Shown here: positions 48,494-59,844 of the stretch, piece by piece
How the letters are laid out: each line of letters begins with the position of its first letter
How positions within the stretch are numbered: the first letter of the stretch is position 1
Source: Pseudogymnoascus destructans
Taxonomy: Eukaryota; Ascomycota; Leotiomycetes; Thelebolales; Thelebolaceae
DNA: 64,000 nucleotides
Direction of reading: 5' to 3'
Assembly: GCF_001641265.1 (NCBI RefSeq)
Contig: NW_020167523.1
Coordinates: forward strand, 1,662,592 to 1,726,591
Translations under genes and position numbers: made by a program
The notes under the pieces: model-generated
What the model was told of the DNA's origin: nothing
Seen by the model: only the letters and a program-made list of their open reading frames with translations
Databases searched by the model: none

Positions 48494-49520
48494 CTAAGTC
48501 TTCCCCTCATAATCCCTCTTCCAAACCTCATCCCACCTCCCCCTATCCAGCGCAAACTCCCTCACAAACACATGCTCCAACTCATGCGTCCTCCTCCCCA
48601 ACAACACCAAACTATGCAACGGCCCCCCCAACACCCCATCCGCCCCCTCCACCAACTCCTTCAACGTCCCACTCACAAACGTCTCCCCCCTCGCCCCCAC
48701 CCTCGCCGCTCCCACCGCCAAACTCTCAGGCCCATACGCCCCCTCCCCTCTAATCTCCTCGCTCTCCAGCATTTGCTCCGCGCACTGTCCTACCGTCATG
48801 TATCGTGGGGGCTCGTAAATCAACCTCCCCCTAGCCATATTCTCAAGACTCTGTTCCTTGACTTTGATATCGAGCAACACGAGCGTGTGGACGCCGATGG
48901 TGCGGTTCTCCTTGACGCGATCGTAGAAGGAAGTGGGTTTCCAGGAATCGGTGAAGAAGACCATGGAGACGGTTTGGCCGTAGTTGTAGAGCTGAAGCCC
49001 GGCCGCGCCGATGGCCGACATGATGGAGGCGTTGGGGATGCAGGTTGTGGGGATGGAGAGCTCGCGGGCGCGGATGGTGAGGTCGGTGTGTGTTGTCGCT
49101 CTGGGGGGGGGGTTAGTTAACAGCCTTATGGGGGTGGAGGGAAAAGAGGGGGAAAGGGGAGGGAGGGGGAGGACGGGGGAGGACGGGGGAGGAGGGTACC
49201 CGTAAGGATCCCCGACGACGAGGAAAGCTACATCCTCCGTCTCCGCGCCTTTGAGGATAGAATCACTATCCGACTCTACCATCTCGCGATCCGCAACTAT
49301 AACAGGGCGCCCATAATATTCCTCCTACTTCCCATTAAAAACCATCCAGTAGTATCCCACCACAGCACGAGGCATAAGGGCATACCAAAACTTTCGTCTC
49401 CACCAACAAAATCGCCGTATAATTCTCCAAATACACCCTGGCAGCTTTCTTCACAATCCCAAGCCCCTTGACGGTAATATCCGTCTCGTCTGATAGGCCG
49501 AGGCCGATGAGGTAGAGCAT
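48494..49520 (-). CDS. DPH5: Diphthine synthase (methyltransferase)
   Basis: SAM-dependent tetrapyrrole-methylase-fold enzyme that methylates the precursor of diphthamide on elongation factor 2. Exons 49520-49386, 49324-49200 and 49100-48494 give 288 aa, all in phase. N-terminus [20 protein letters not shown], then [20 protein letters not shown] across the first junction, and [18 protein letters not shown] across the second. The GDPYGATTHTDL segment is the SAM-binding loop of the family. Later [20 protein letters not shown] and [17 protein letters not shown] are also diagnostic. Length is normal for eukaryotic Dph5. It is divergent from SNU23, with 282 bp between starts. Confidence 0.95.
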
Positions 49521-49802
49521 CCTTGCTGTGGAGGTGTTTGGGGAGGGGAGGAGGGGGGAGGACCTTGAGGGTTGGTTGGTGGGGTGGAGGGGCAGGAAAT
49601 TTTGGGGGTGCAAACAGGCCAAACACGATAAGAGTTTTTGATGGGAGCTCTTATCGGGGATTACCTCGACGTCGTCGTCGCTACCTCCATCCCATCGCGG
49701 TTCCATAAACGGAGCAAGAGTCGAACAACTACTCTGCTCACCCTCTCTCAACTACCTCAACTAATCCATCACCTCCCTCGATCGCACCAAACGCCACCCA
49801 CA
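49521..49802. promoter_or_regulatory. Shared divergent promoter, DPH5 / SNU23
   Basis: Only 282 bp separate the two start codons, so both promoters must lie here. No TATA box is obvious. Confidence 0.6.
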
Positions 49803-50568
49803 ATGACAGAACGCAAAGGCGCCTACGGCACCGCCGCCTCCGACACCGACTTCCGCAAAAAATACGACCGCGCCGAATACGCCGAAAAGGCGCGCGTCCG
49901 CGAGGCCGCCGAGAAAGAAGAAGGCAAGCTCCGCTACGAAGCCAAGCTCGCGGGGAAGAAATACTACGCCCCTCTCACCGGCGACGAGACTCTCACGGAG
50001 GCGCGAAAGAGCAGGCTGGATGTTGCAGGGAATGTTGGGAAGATTAGTCTGTTGCCGGCGGGGGCGGCGACGGGGAAGAGGGGGAGGGGAGGGGGGTTTT
50101 GGTGTGAGGCTTGTGATTTGACTTTTAAGGATAATTTGCAGTGGGTTGAGGTGAGTGCTCTCCCTGTCTTGCGGACTACGATGGGGGGTTGTGCTAATGG
50201 GGTTATAGCATGAGAATAGTATGCAGCATCTCCGCGCGATCGGCCAAACAGGTGAGGTCAAGCGCGCGAGCGCAGAGGATGTACACGAGCTAATCGAGCG
50301 CATCTGGGCTAAGATGGAAGAAGAGCGCAAAGGGGACGTGAAGACGCTTCGAGAACGGCTCGAGGGGCGCGCGGAGGAAGAGGAGAAGGTGAGAGAGGAA
50401 CGGAGGAAGAAGAGGCGGGAGCTAGCGCAGAAGAGGAGGGAGGAGAGGGAGAAGGAGATCAAGGTTAAGTCGGAGTATGATGAGGATATTAGGGTGGAGG
50501 GGGAGCATGATGTCGAGGATATGGCGGCGATGATGGGCTTTGGGGGGTTTGGGACTTCGAAGAAGTAG
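49803..50568 (+). CDS. SNU23: U4/U6.U5 tri-snRNP zinc-finger protein Snu23 (ZMAT2-like)
   Basis: Spliceosomal B-complex protein acting near U6 before activation. Exons 49803-50150 and 50209-50568 give 235 aa. The N-terminus (TDFRKKYDRAEYAEKARVRE) and KLAGKKYYAPLTGDE match ZMAT2/Snu23. A C2H2 U1-type zinc finger follows at about residues 100-125: FWCEACDLTFKDN then HENSMQH, with the intron inside the finger before the first His. HLRAIGQTGEVKRASAEDV and a charged coiled coil (EEERKGDVKTLRERLEGR to REEREKEI) lead to the conserved acidic end EDMAAMMGFGGFGTSKK. Confidence 0.95.
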
Positions 50569-51832
50569 GGCTAAGGGAAAGGCTAATTTGGGATATTTAG
50601 CGCTGGCGTTGGAGGGTTGTGATATTGGGAATTTAAAATGACTCTTTAAAGAGTAGAGAAGAAGGATTTTACGCAAGGCTGGGGTGCATGTTTGTGGTTG
50701 GTGATATATTATCTGGGCCGAGCCACACGAGGCTGCCTGTCCATGTTGGAAGTGCCGACTTGGGCAATCCCACAATGCTCCCAGCCTTCTTATCCCATTG
50801 CTTCAGTTTCACTTTTATTGTTTTTTGCATGCCCAATAGCGAGAATGAATGCGCGGGCTGTGCTTGGCTTGCAGAATGGCCATGCAATAGGGGATGCAGA
50901 TTCCAAGGACCTTGGTGTAGGTGCAAGGCTGATTGGCGAATGCACTTGGTCGGATGCAATGCACCACACCATCTGCAATCGGTATGCTGGACAAATACTG
51001 GACAAATCGTGATTGCTGAGCCTCTTATGGTGAGATAAAGCCGGGATGGGTAGCTGTCATTTGGGACGGTTGGTCGGGAACTCGAAATCCCAACTCAACA
51101 AGTCGACAAATGGGCCCCTTGAGCGTCTTGGGCCCTGCTGGGAGTCTGGGGGACCTAATCAGTGCAACAGGAAAGTTATCTAGGCAGCTTCATCGACTCG
51201 CGAAACGGGTTAGAACGGCGGGAGAGGATATTCACCTGTTTGCTTGTATGCTATCGATGTTTTTATTTGCTTCGGATCGGGCATGAGTTTACATCCTTCA
51301 ACACTATTCAAGTGGGACTGAACTACTCACACTCTCGATAGTGAAGGAAAAGGATTTTTTGAGGGATGCCGAAGAGTACGCAAAATATATTAAGGACAAT
51401 GTCGACAACATCAAGCCGCGCATGAGTTCAATGGAATCTTCTTCGATGATAGACCTAAGCCTAATCTCAAAATTGAAAATTGAGGTGGGCTATAAGAAAG
51501 TCGGAAGTGCATGACCTAACATTTAAAATGAGGGCATTGGAGTCATCGCTCCTCCTGATGATTACGGTTGTCTACGAGGTACAAATACAGCAAATGGCAG
51601 CTCCAGAGGGTTTGTAAGTTTTCCATGGTTTAAGGGGAGGCGGAGAGCTAACTTGTTAATTAAATGGCAATAACGATGCGCCAAATTAAGAACTTCGTGA
51701 AGGAAGCAAAAGTTATAGTTTTGTGAGGATGCACGACCAAGACTCCCAAGAAGAAGAACTCATTCGCAAGAAAGGCGTCCTAGAAGAACAACCCCTCCGC
51801 AGGAAAGGCTCACTGGCTCTCCTCGATCTCCA
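50569..51832. other. Intergenic / accessory region, no supported gene
   Basis: After the SNU23 3' end the sequence loses coding character. Small ORFs at 50688-51038 and 51723-51932 show no family signal. Confidence 0.4.
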
Positions 51833-52228
51833 ATGCCTCCTAACGAAGGGATATCTATCAATGTCGCCCCACGTAACCAAGGAAAGGGCAAAGAGCGTGG
51901 ACCTCCAGAGGCTTCTGACGAGTATAAAATAGTCAAAGGCCGAGTGTCTCAAACGGTCGGCACCAATTCCAAACCTCGAAGTCGAACTATCAGCGCCAGG
52001 CTATACCCTAACTTGCCCATGTACGCCATGTCTCGAGACTTGGCTGAACAGTTGGGTCTGGACCTCACTGCCGTTGATAGCAACAGCTTAAGGACCTCGC
52101 GGGTGGTTGGGTCACTTGAACCAGAGCTTCATCATATCGTTGGACATGTTGTGTTCGGGTGGCACATGCCTGCATCTTTTCTCTGGCCCCTCGCCCTGGG
52201 CCAGCCTTACATACACCAGGTTAAATAG
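51833..52228 (+). pseudogene. ORF fragment, possibly retropepsin-like
   Basis: 131 codons. The central part (ISARLYPNLPMYAMSRDLAE, then QLGLDL) recalls the region after the catalytic site of fungal retroviral-type aspartic protease domains, where SxxLAExLGL follows DTG. The DTG triad itself is not visible, so this is a weak resemblance. The neighbourhood is repeat-rich, and the fragment may be from a retroelement or a decayed host gene. Confidence 0.25.
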
Positions 52229-53601
52229 GGAGGGCGCCTTCCAGGAGGGGATGCTCGGGAGCTGCTGCAGGTTCGTAAGTGGGGAGTAATTATGGGCAGT
52301 TATGTGATTTTAGAAATCCCGAATACAAAGATGAAGGCAACCAACCGTGCTATAATATTCCTAACTTACCAGATTACTGGTTGACTTGACAGAGGAGGCA
52401 GGGGATTAGACACAAAGGCTTTCCAAGTAACACGTTACAGTATTGTAAAGAATACTATATTGAGTTGAGCACGAAGCTCCTATCTAAGGAAATACTATCT
52501 ACTTATATAGTGGCGTCGTGCCTCATGGGTAATCTGGATAGTTGGCGGATAGCTAGATATTCAGGATAGTTCGTGGATAGCTCAACTATCCAATATCCAC
52601 TAGTTTCTGCAACTATCCATTAGCCCCGTCACATGGCAGCCTACCCCGCTTCCCACTGTGACTCACACATCACGTTACTAGGCCCTGGCCCTGTAACCAT
52701 GACATCATGTTACTATAGCCGTAACAATGCTGGCAATGGCCTGGAGATGTTTGGTGATGGGTAGCTCAGCGAGCTTGCCAGACGGGAGGTTTTCATGATA
52801 GGTAGCTCGGCAAGCTTGCTGGACAGGGAGGTTTTCGTGATAGGTAGCTTGGCGAGCTTGGCGGACAGGGGAGGTTTCTTTATGGCTGCCAATGGATTGG
52901 AGATATTGGTCGAGGGCCTGAGATATTCATTGGGAGGCAGCTCGGCAAGCTTTCCAATTGGATATATTTGCCTCTTGGGGGTATAATTGATGGATTTCAA
53001 TCTGCACCAAGGTTAGCCAGCTGTTGGTTCTAGGAAAGGTGGAGAGATCATCCTGGGGTATGCTTTGGGCCAGGTTGATGCAAGCTTCAGAGATGCTCGG
53101 AAAAGGTCCAGAGATGTTCTAGGATGCTAGAAATGCATTGATTTGATGGTTGGGTGAGGTCAAATGATGCTTTGACAAACTCGAAGAGCTCGGAATAAGG
53201 CTTGAGAGCAAGCATCCAACTGGCTTTTTCAAATCCAAACATTTCGTTCAAGTGAAATTAACTTATCTGACCTTACTGAATCAATACCAACCCTGATGGT
53301 AGATCAAACCTTCAGCGAAGGTTGATTCGAAGACTGGCTGTGAGTTGGAGGTGAGGCGGCTCTTACTTTGAGTATTGGCGTGGGATCGCCAAACACGAAA
53401 GGCGGGGATGGGCAGTTTTGACATCACCATCCTCAGACCATCAGGACAAGCATCATAGGTAGAAATAGGAATAGATAAGTATACAGGTAATTGGATACAT
53501 TTATTAAAGCTACAGCTACAGCTACAACCTCACCTTTGGTCTGTAAAAGCGCTCCTGTTCCTTCATATCCCTATGTCCCCTATATCCCCATGCCTACTCT
53601 C
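52229..53601. other. Repeat-bearing non-coding stretch downstream of the broken transposase
   Basis: Contains the minisatellite at 52755-52880 and short reiterated words such as GGATAGTT near 52540-52615. No gene supported; it may be the 3' subterminal region of the transposase element. Confidence 0.4.
52755..52880. repeat. 41-bp minisatellite, about three units
   Basis: Units begin near 52761, 52802 and 52843 with GTAGCTCRGCRAGCTTG and diverge by several substitutions. They lie on the 3' side of the broken transposase. Confidence 0.8.
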
Positions 53602-55842
53602 TCACATCAGCCCTACATCCCACCAACAATGAATGAACTTTGCTGAATAACTTAAAGCAGCCGAAGATAACTGCTCAGCGTGGTATTCCGTGGTGTTAAA
53701 TCTCAAGCCGCCCTTCCCAAATGGCGCCGGTTCATTCCTTCTTGTGGGATCTGTGCGAACGATATAAACCGGCTTGGTGCCAATACCTGGGAGACCAACA
53801 ATCATCTGTGTCGAGTTTTTTATTCTTACCAACGGCAACATGACCAGCTCATCCTCCTCTCCGCAATCTTCAAGCTCGGTGACAAGGACAAACAGCCGCT
53901 TCTCACCTAGTACCCGCTCATGAACAAGGCCCATGTCGAAACGACACATGGTGCTACCACGAACAAAGAATGCGATCCTAGTCTCAAAAGTAATGCGGCG
54001 CTGGGAGATTCTGTTTGGCTTTTTATCAGCTACTATCAAGTTAATAATATTAGGAAATGGAAAACTCACGGATCTGTAAATCCAAGCTGGGAGAACCATT
54101 CAATTGGTTGTGTTCCCAGATTTGTTATATGCGGCATCTGATAGTCTTTTGTATATGCCTGCCAGAGCTGACGAATGAATGGATGCTGTGCTGGGATCCC
54201 CTTTATAGATAATGGGAGATCGAGGTCATTTTGTATGTAGGCCCGTGAAGCACATCTCATTGCCCTTGGCCGGATATGTGCTGCATCTTCCAATATGCCT
54301 GGGTTATCTCTTTGACATTATCAGGTTGCTCTGGAGATGGCATAATCTGGCCCATAAGACTTGGGCATTTCTCGTAGAGAGATTTTAACTGACTTGAAAT
54401 CTCTGGCTCAGAATACTTGAATGCTCCTTGGAGAAGGAGCCGAATGGTGGTGTTGATTGACTCGCGCATCATCAAAGAACGCTCAACTGAGCGTCCATTT
54501 AGTGCCTCCGCCCACTTCTTAAAAAGCCTATCTCAATAATCAGAATAGAATCAAATAAATAAGGGAAGGACAACCTACTTATGCTTGTCCTCGCAATGGA
54601 GAACATTGCAGCTGAAACTATTTCCATACCTCCCAATTGTATCGTTGATATGGGCTCCTTGGTGGACGTTCGGCCGGCTGCGCCATTTTATATAATATTT
54701 GAGGGATCCTGATGCTGTTTTTAAATCCATCATACTGGTAACCAGTTCGAATTCTTGTTGCACCGACTGCTCGATTGAATCTATAACACTGCAGAAATCC
54801 TCGGTAGCTGTGTCAACACTTGGTGGACTAACTGATGGCGTTAGAGACGCATTCCCCTTTCCTTTCCCTTTTCCCTTGCATTGGTTCCGAACTTTCATCT
54901 GTGAAGCCAGAGATGCAGCGTTGCAGAGCCCCCGATACATGCTACGGCCCTCAAATATTGCCTTCTCGGCATCCTGGTGCTGTCCAGGCTTCATCCTCCA
55001 TGCGCAAGTGGTTGCATTCGACTTGGCTATCGATGCAAAAGCAAGCACAACAAGCTGTTCTGGCGTCAGCTTTAATAGTCTCAGTTTCGTTCGGAATTCA
55101 GATTGCATGGCCTTATAAAACCTCCACAAATATCTTCCTTCTCGAGTGGCATGCATTGCAATATCAGGGGCGTTTGCATCGAGGCCATCCCAGCCTCAGA
55201 GAGGCTCCAGGATTTAAGATGATGAAGGGGCGACTGTCGTCGTCCCCATCTTGCTGGCGATGGGAACCTTGTGAACTCTCTAAAGTATTTTTGAAGTCCC
55301 GATTTTGACAGTATTGCCGTTGTGAGGAGAAGCTGGGATTGCTTCCCTTGCCCACCATATTCTGAATGACACACATCCGGAGGCTGACTCAGCACAATAT
55401 CAAGCGCTGGTGATATTTTGAACAACGCAGGCTCGGTTTCACGCATTCCCCATTGCTGGTACCACGCCTTCTTTTTTGCAGGAGGAAGTGTGCTTCCATG
55501 CTCTCGGAGCTGGACCTGGTGATGGTGGTATCCGCCAAGCCTCATGTAATCAAAGTGGATGTCTCCACGCTCCTCTTTCGAGGCCAAGCAGCTTCTGCAG
55601 CCCTTGGCTGCATTCTGGCGCAGTATCCCAGCATTATCGTTCTGCTGGGGCATGTCCCCAATATATCCTAGCGTAAAAGCCATAACCAGCTTTTCCTCGC
55701 CTTTGATATTAAGGGACATGCCCCTATTCAGCTTTGGGAGGTCCAAAATGGACAGCAGAACATCATCCATGTTTGACCCATGCGGTCCAAGAGTGATCAC
55801 AAAGACATTTGCATGATGCATCCATGTCTTAAGGGGCTGGTG

Positions 55843-56655
55843 TCATACTGACATTCGTTGCACTCAGTTTGCTATCAAACTCAAGAGCAAACTTGGAAAT
55901 CTCCTCCTCAAACCTACAAGTCACCATACATATCTTGGCTTATCACACCAACAACAGAAGCAATACTACTCCGATTGCTGCAAACTCTTCTACTACATCT
56001 GTTTATGCTACATACATCATATCATTTGGACACTCATTGAACAAGTTATTAAGAAAATCTTCTCCTTAAGGGGGTGGGCCAATACTACCACATGACATAT
56101 CTCTACCAACTAGAGGCCTAGGAACATGAACGATAGCTCTAGAAGCTTCTACAACCCTCTATGATTCATTACACGTCATCGCTCCTTAGTTACCCACAAG
56201 ATTGGTTAAGTTATGACATAATTTGTCTATAGGTACTCTGACCTTGGACCTCCTTTTCACTTCCTATAGGCTAGGAACCCAAGAGATGGTTCTATGGGAT
56301 TCTCTTACGTTCACTACATGATTAGCAAGCTAGTTGTGGGTCGCACTTGATTTCTAATACATTTACCAAGCCTGGTTAGTCATGGAAAGTCATGGAAAAT
56401 GAGAGAACTACACTCCTTTGGCATAAATAGGATTGCCCTTTCCTTAAGAAAGGGCAAGCAATACAGTAAATCGACTAGCACATACTTCTACGTCTTTTCC
56501 AAGCTTCCAAGCATTGATCTTGTTATTCTCTGTTTTTGAAAAGTCAGTGAGGTGCTAACCTCTGACTTACCCCTGAGTTCTCAGACTCAACATTTGTTGC
56601 AACTTGTCTAAACCACTTCACCACATCATACACCTGATTGCTGCATTGTGGAATA
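55843..56655. mobile_element. Truncated second copy of the 34431-35499 element family
   Basis: Begins with GTCATACTGACATTCGTTGC, equal to 34734 onward, so it lacks the whole left terminal repeat. It runs through a longer, partly rearranged centre and most of the right terminal repeat. It stops at 56655 (TTGTGGAATA), about 125 bp short of the true right end. The left break joins the transposase C-part; the right break joins the SSXT gene fragment. No target duplication can be assigned. Confidence 0.85.
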
Positions 56656-56951
56656 GCAGCGGGTTTGGGGAGGGGGGTGAGAGACGGTGCCGAGATGACG
56701 GCGGGGTGAGGTGGGATCTGTGATGACGGTTTGTGTGACCGGTCAGCGATGGCGGCGAGGTATGCAAGGTTATATTGTATCCTCCGCATGCATCTGTCGA
56801 TCGTTAGTAGTGGTCTTCCATAGTCATATCAACAGAACATACTCCACGAATTCCTTGCCCGTAACAGGATCAATCTTAGGCTTCTCCTTCGCCTTCTCTT
56901 TGTCCTTCGCTCCCTTAGCCCCGTCCTCTTTCTCATCCTTCTTGTCGTCCG
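56656..56951 (-). pseudogene. Captured 296-bp fragment of the SSXT gene
   Basis: Bases 56656-56951 equal 62523-62818 with no difference that I can find by eye. The fragment holds the end of SSXT exon 2 (from DDKKDEKEDG), the complete 49-nt intron and the start of exon 3 (CMRRIQYNLAYLAAIAD to PLPKPAA). It lacks the promoter, the N-terminus and the Gln-rich tail. It keeps the same orientation as its source. Upstream it is joined to the transposase N-part in a different frame; downstream the exon-3 frame runs on into the truncated element. Retention of the intron shows a DNA-level copy. Confidence 0.9.
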
Positions 56952-58091
56952 CCACACGTCACTTTCCCATATCTCGTTTGGGGTATCCACGAACGCCCCG
57001 AGTCCCTTCCAGAAGTCCTTGTGGAGGTCTTCTGCTGACAATATTGCAGTTACCAATGTTGCAACATCAAACCAGTGTGCATCAGCCTGGCGGTCCTTTC
57101 TCGGGCCTGTCTTCTCCGCCGGCGTCATTGTCGGGAGCTTCTCTTGGTTGAGATCAACCATCTTGTGCCATAGTGGGAGCAATGGCAGTTGCGCCATAAA
57201 CTGTTTCTTTAGAGTTGTAACATCTCGTGGCAACTCTACTGCTTTGATGTTAAGATCTTGTCCGAGAGGTAATCCCTCATTAAGATCTTGATAGGCCTGC
57301 CGGGACAGATTGTACTTTTCAGCCCACATGGCCATGAACGCCAGGTATGGGCTGAATGGCTGTGATGATCGGTTGTGCTGGACAAGCTCAGAATCATCTT
57401 CGCTGAGGATGGAAGCGTGTTCAGCGGTGGCTGGAACGGGGGGAGGGGGCATCCTCAAGTCATCAGGAAGGAAGTCCTCTGTAGGGATCTCTAGCACAAA
57501 GACGTCGTTTCTGGCAGTGGCAGGATCATCCACAGGAATGTGGCCTGAAAGATCCTTGATTGCTTTCTCGGTGATTTCCTGGAGATCTTGGGGTTGGGGC
57601 AGGGGCATGTCGATATCGGAATCGCTGTTGCTGCCAATTGTGTCATAGTCATTATCATAGTCATCACTAGCATCGCCATTAATCATAGCGTTAAACTGTA
57701 TACTTGTATCTGATGGCTGATCTCCATGGTTTCCTGCCTGTATACCTAATGCATTATGTCCACCACTGTCGACTGCTGGTGCACTGGGCCTAGGGATTGG
57801 AGCCCGGAACAAATGTGCCCTCTTCTTCAGTCGAGATCACAATGGTTGAGGAGGCATTGCCAAAGATAGCCAGCTATGGCTGACCTATGTATTGGGTGGT
57901 TGCAGTCGACCAATCTTCTGGTTTTTGGCTCAAGTCCGGTTGCACCCAAATCCACTTTATATTTCCAACCTCCAAATGAGGTGTTTAAGATATCTTGGAT
58001 TTTTCCAGGGCTAGGAAAACCTGGGAAGCTCTGAGCAAAATCCTGTTTGGGGGGGGGGGACTGTTGGTGAAGCACAGCATGTGTCAGCTGA

Positions 58092-58220
58092 TGTAACGGG
58101 TGCCGCCGTTACAGTACATGTGGTATATAAAGCGTGTTACGCGTATTCCGGGCAAGCCGGAATACTGTAGTCTTTTTGGCTCAGTGGGATGTAGCGCGAG
58201 CGTAACCGTACATCGTTACA
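58092..58220. repeat. 5' LTR of the TRIM-like element
   Basis: 129 bp, TGTAAC...GTTACA. It contains TATATAA near 58123, a possible TATA box. Confidence 0.88.
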
Positions 58221-58456
58221 AGAGTATTCCGGCTCACCGGTCAATGGGTTTTGATTGGCTCGCTAGTTGGGTGGGCTAAGCGAGCAATCAGTGTAATTCC
58301 TTACCTGGCTGACAAGGGGGCGTCCTTGGGGGCTTAAGCTATTATATACACACCTTAGCATCCTGAGTAGTAACGGGCCTAGAAGCAAGTACGAGATGAT
58401 ACGCTAGAAGCCTCTACATCCGTGCCAGGACGTCACAGACTAAAGGGGGGGGTAAT

Positions 58457-58585
58457 TGTAACGGGTGCCGCCGTTACAGTACATGTGGTATATAAAGCGT
58501 GTTACGCGTATTCCGGGCGAGCCAGAATACTGTAGTCTTTTTGGCTCAGTGGGAAATAGCGCTAGCGTAACCGTACATTGTTACA
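58457..58585. repeat. 3' LTR of the TRIM-like element
   Basis: 129 bp; differs from the 5' copy at six positions, including GGGCGAGCC versus GGGCAAGCC. Confidence 0.88.
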
Positions 58586-58649
58586 GCTGACCACATTGGA
58601 GAAGTGGTTTCACAGGAGCTAAGAGTTCTCAGCCAAGAGATTTGAATGT

Positions 58650-59105
58650 CCTCGAGGAGCTGAGATGTGGTTTAGCGACAGCTCACAATGCCTGGGATGT
58701 TTTGGCGACAGCTCACGTGCCTGGGAGCTTTCAGCAATAGATCGGTGATGGGGCTGGATGCCCCGGATATTTCAGCAACAGCTCACGATGCCTGGGAGCT
58801 TTCAGCAATAGATCGGTGATGGGGCTGGATGCCCCGGATATTTCAGCAACAGCTCACGATGCCTGGGAGCTTTCAGCAATAGATCGGTGATGGGGCTGGA
58901 TGCACAGGATATTTCAGCGACAGCTCACGATGCCTAGGAGCTTTCAGCAATAGATTGATGACAGGGCTGGATGCCCAGGATGTTTCAGCGATAGATTGCT
59001 GACAGGGCTGGATGCCTAGGATGTTTTGGTGATGGATTGATGACAGGGCTGGATACCCAGGGGCTTTTGGTGATGGATTGGTGATGGGGCTGGATACCCA
59101 GGGAC
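58650..59105. repeat. 71-bp minisatellite
   Basis: Units with the words GCTTTCAGCAATAGATCGGTG and ATTTCAGCAACAGCTCACGA recur with a 71-bp period (anchor CCCCGGAT or its variants at about 58761, 58832, 58903 and 58974). They decay on both flanks. They lie upstream of the broken transposase, mirroring the 41-bp repeat downstream of it. Confidence 0.88.
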
Positions 59106-59844
59106 TTTTGATATCTAGAGAGAATTTCCAGTGCTAAGGCGATTCCGAGAGATTTGTTTGGTAGCTGGAGAGAACAGCTTCGAAAGAACTTGGTGTTTCT
59201 AGTGCTGCGGGGGGAGTATCTTTGCTAACGATCTTTTCTAGCCTCAGTATATCAGTTTGGTTGGTGAACTTGAGGGCAACGAGGCACAGGTATGAGCTGC
59301 CAAGATACAAACAGGTTGGAGGTATAAGTGGCCAAGCTGTAGATGGGTCGGAGGATAGTTCAGATAGAAAAACTCATGCCGTGAGGTGAACACACAAGGA
59401 TATTTGCTCCAGACAGTGAGGTTGTTTCAGCAAGTTATCAGTCTGACACGTTTGCTGAACTTTGCTTCTGTTCTGAGGCTTTGTGTAAACCTATAAAACA
59501 ATTAGTAATGATCAAGATTCCTTTCTTTCCTTGACTTGCTTCTTCTTTCTTCTGTGGGCAGTGTTGACACGAAGTGAGGTTGGTGATGAGGTGGAAAAGT
59601 GAGAAACGGCTGTGAATCACATTGGTCACGTGACCGTTTTGGGATTTGAAGCCATTTCCACCATTACTGCCTACATCACTACCATATCTGCAGCATCACT
59701 AAGGGTTGAAGGTTGTCACCTATCGTAAGTCTTTCATCGTTTATATTATTCGATTTCATATTCTGTCTGTTATCTTGCGCCAGTAGGCAAATCTCTCTGT
59801 TTATTTCTATCAAACTAGGCATTCTGTTCATCACTCTCATCAAA
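59106..59844. other. Non-coding stretch before the divergent ORF
   Basis: No supported gene; presumably promoter of the broken ORF that starts at 59845. Confidence 0.4.

Larger units (their letters stand above)
53602..57812 (-). pseudogene. Large DNA transposase, interrupted (KDZ/CACTA-Tnp2-like candidate)
   Basis: The N-terminal part is 57812-56952: an acidic disordered region, then LAFMAMWAEKYNLSRQAYQD and WFDVATLVTAILSAEDLHKD. After an interruption (55843-56951) the frame resumes at about 55835 with LKTWMHHANVFVITLGPHGS, then LGYIGDMPQQNDNAGI, CRSCLASKEERGDIHFDYM (a Cys pair and RGD) and YFREFTRFPSPARWG. Further pieces at 55156-54575, 54475-54257 and 54293-53602 need frame changes or introns. 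The GDMPQQNDNAG / CRSC / ERGD / YHH order is one I associate with large fungal transposases of the KDZ or CACTA-like group; the class is inferred, not proven. The inserted sequence and probable loss of central residues make it non-functional. Confidence 0.6.
58092..58585. mobile_element. TRIM-like LTR element with 5-bp target duplication
   Basis: Two direct repeats of 129 bp (58092-58220 and 58457-58585) each start TGTAAC and end GTTACA, as LTRs do. They flank a 236-bp non-coding centre. GCTGA at 58087-58091 and again at 58586-58590 is a perfect 5-bp target duplication. A purine tract (AAAGGGGGGGG) lies just upstream of the second LTR. The LTRs differ at six positions by eye, so insertion is not very recent. 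A primer-binding site was not recognised. It sits in the upstream region of the broken transposase. Confidence 0.9.

Noticed and set aside
52713..53000. Minus-strand ORF with KLAELPI repeats
   Set aside because: Created by the 41-bp minisatellite.
56544..56789. A new fusion gene of SSXT sequence and element tail
   Set aside because: The fragment lacks a promoter and N-terminus and is out of frame with the upstream transposase; a functional fusion is not supported.
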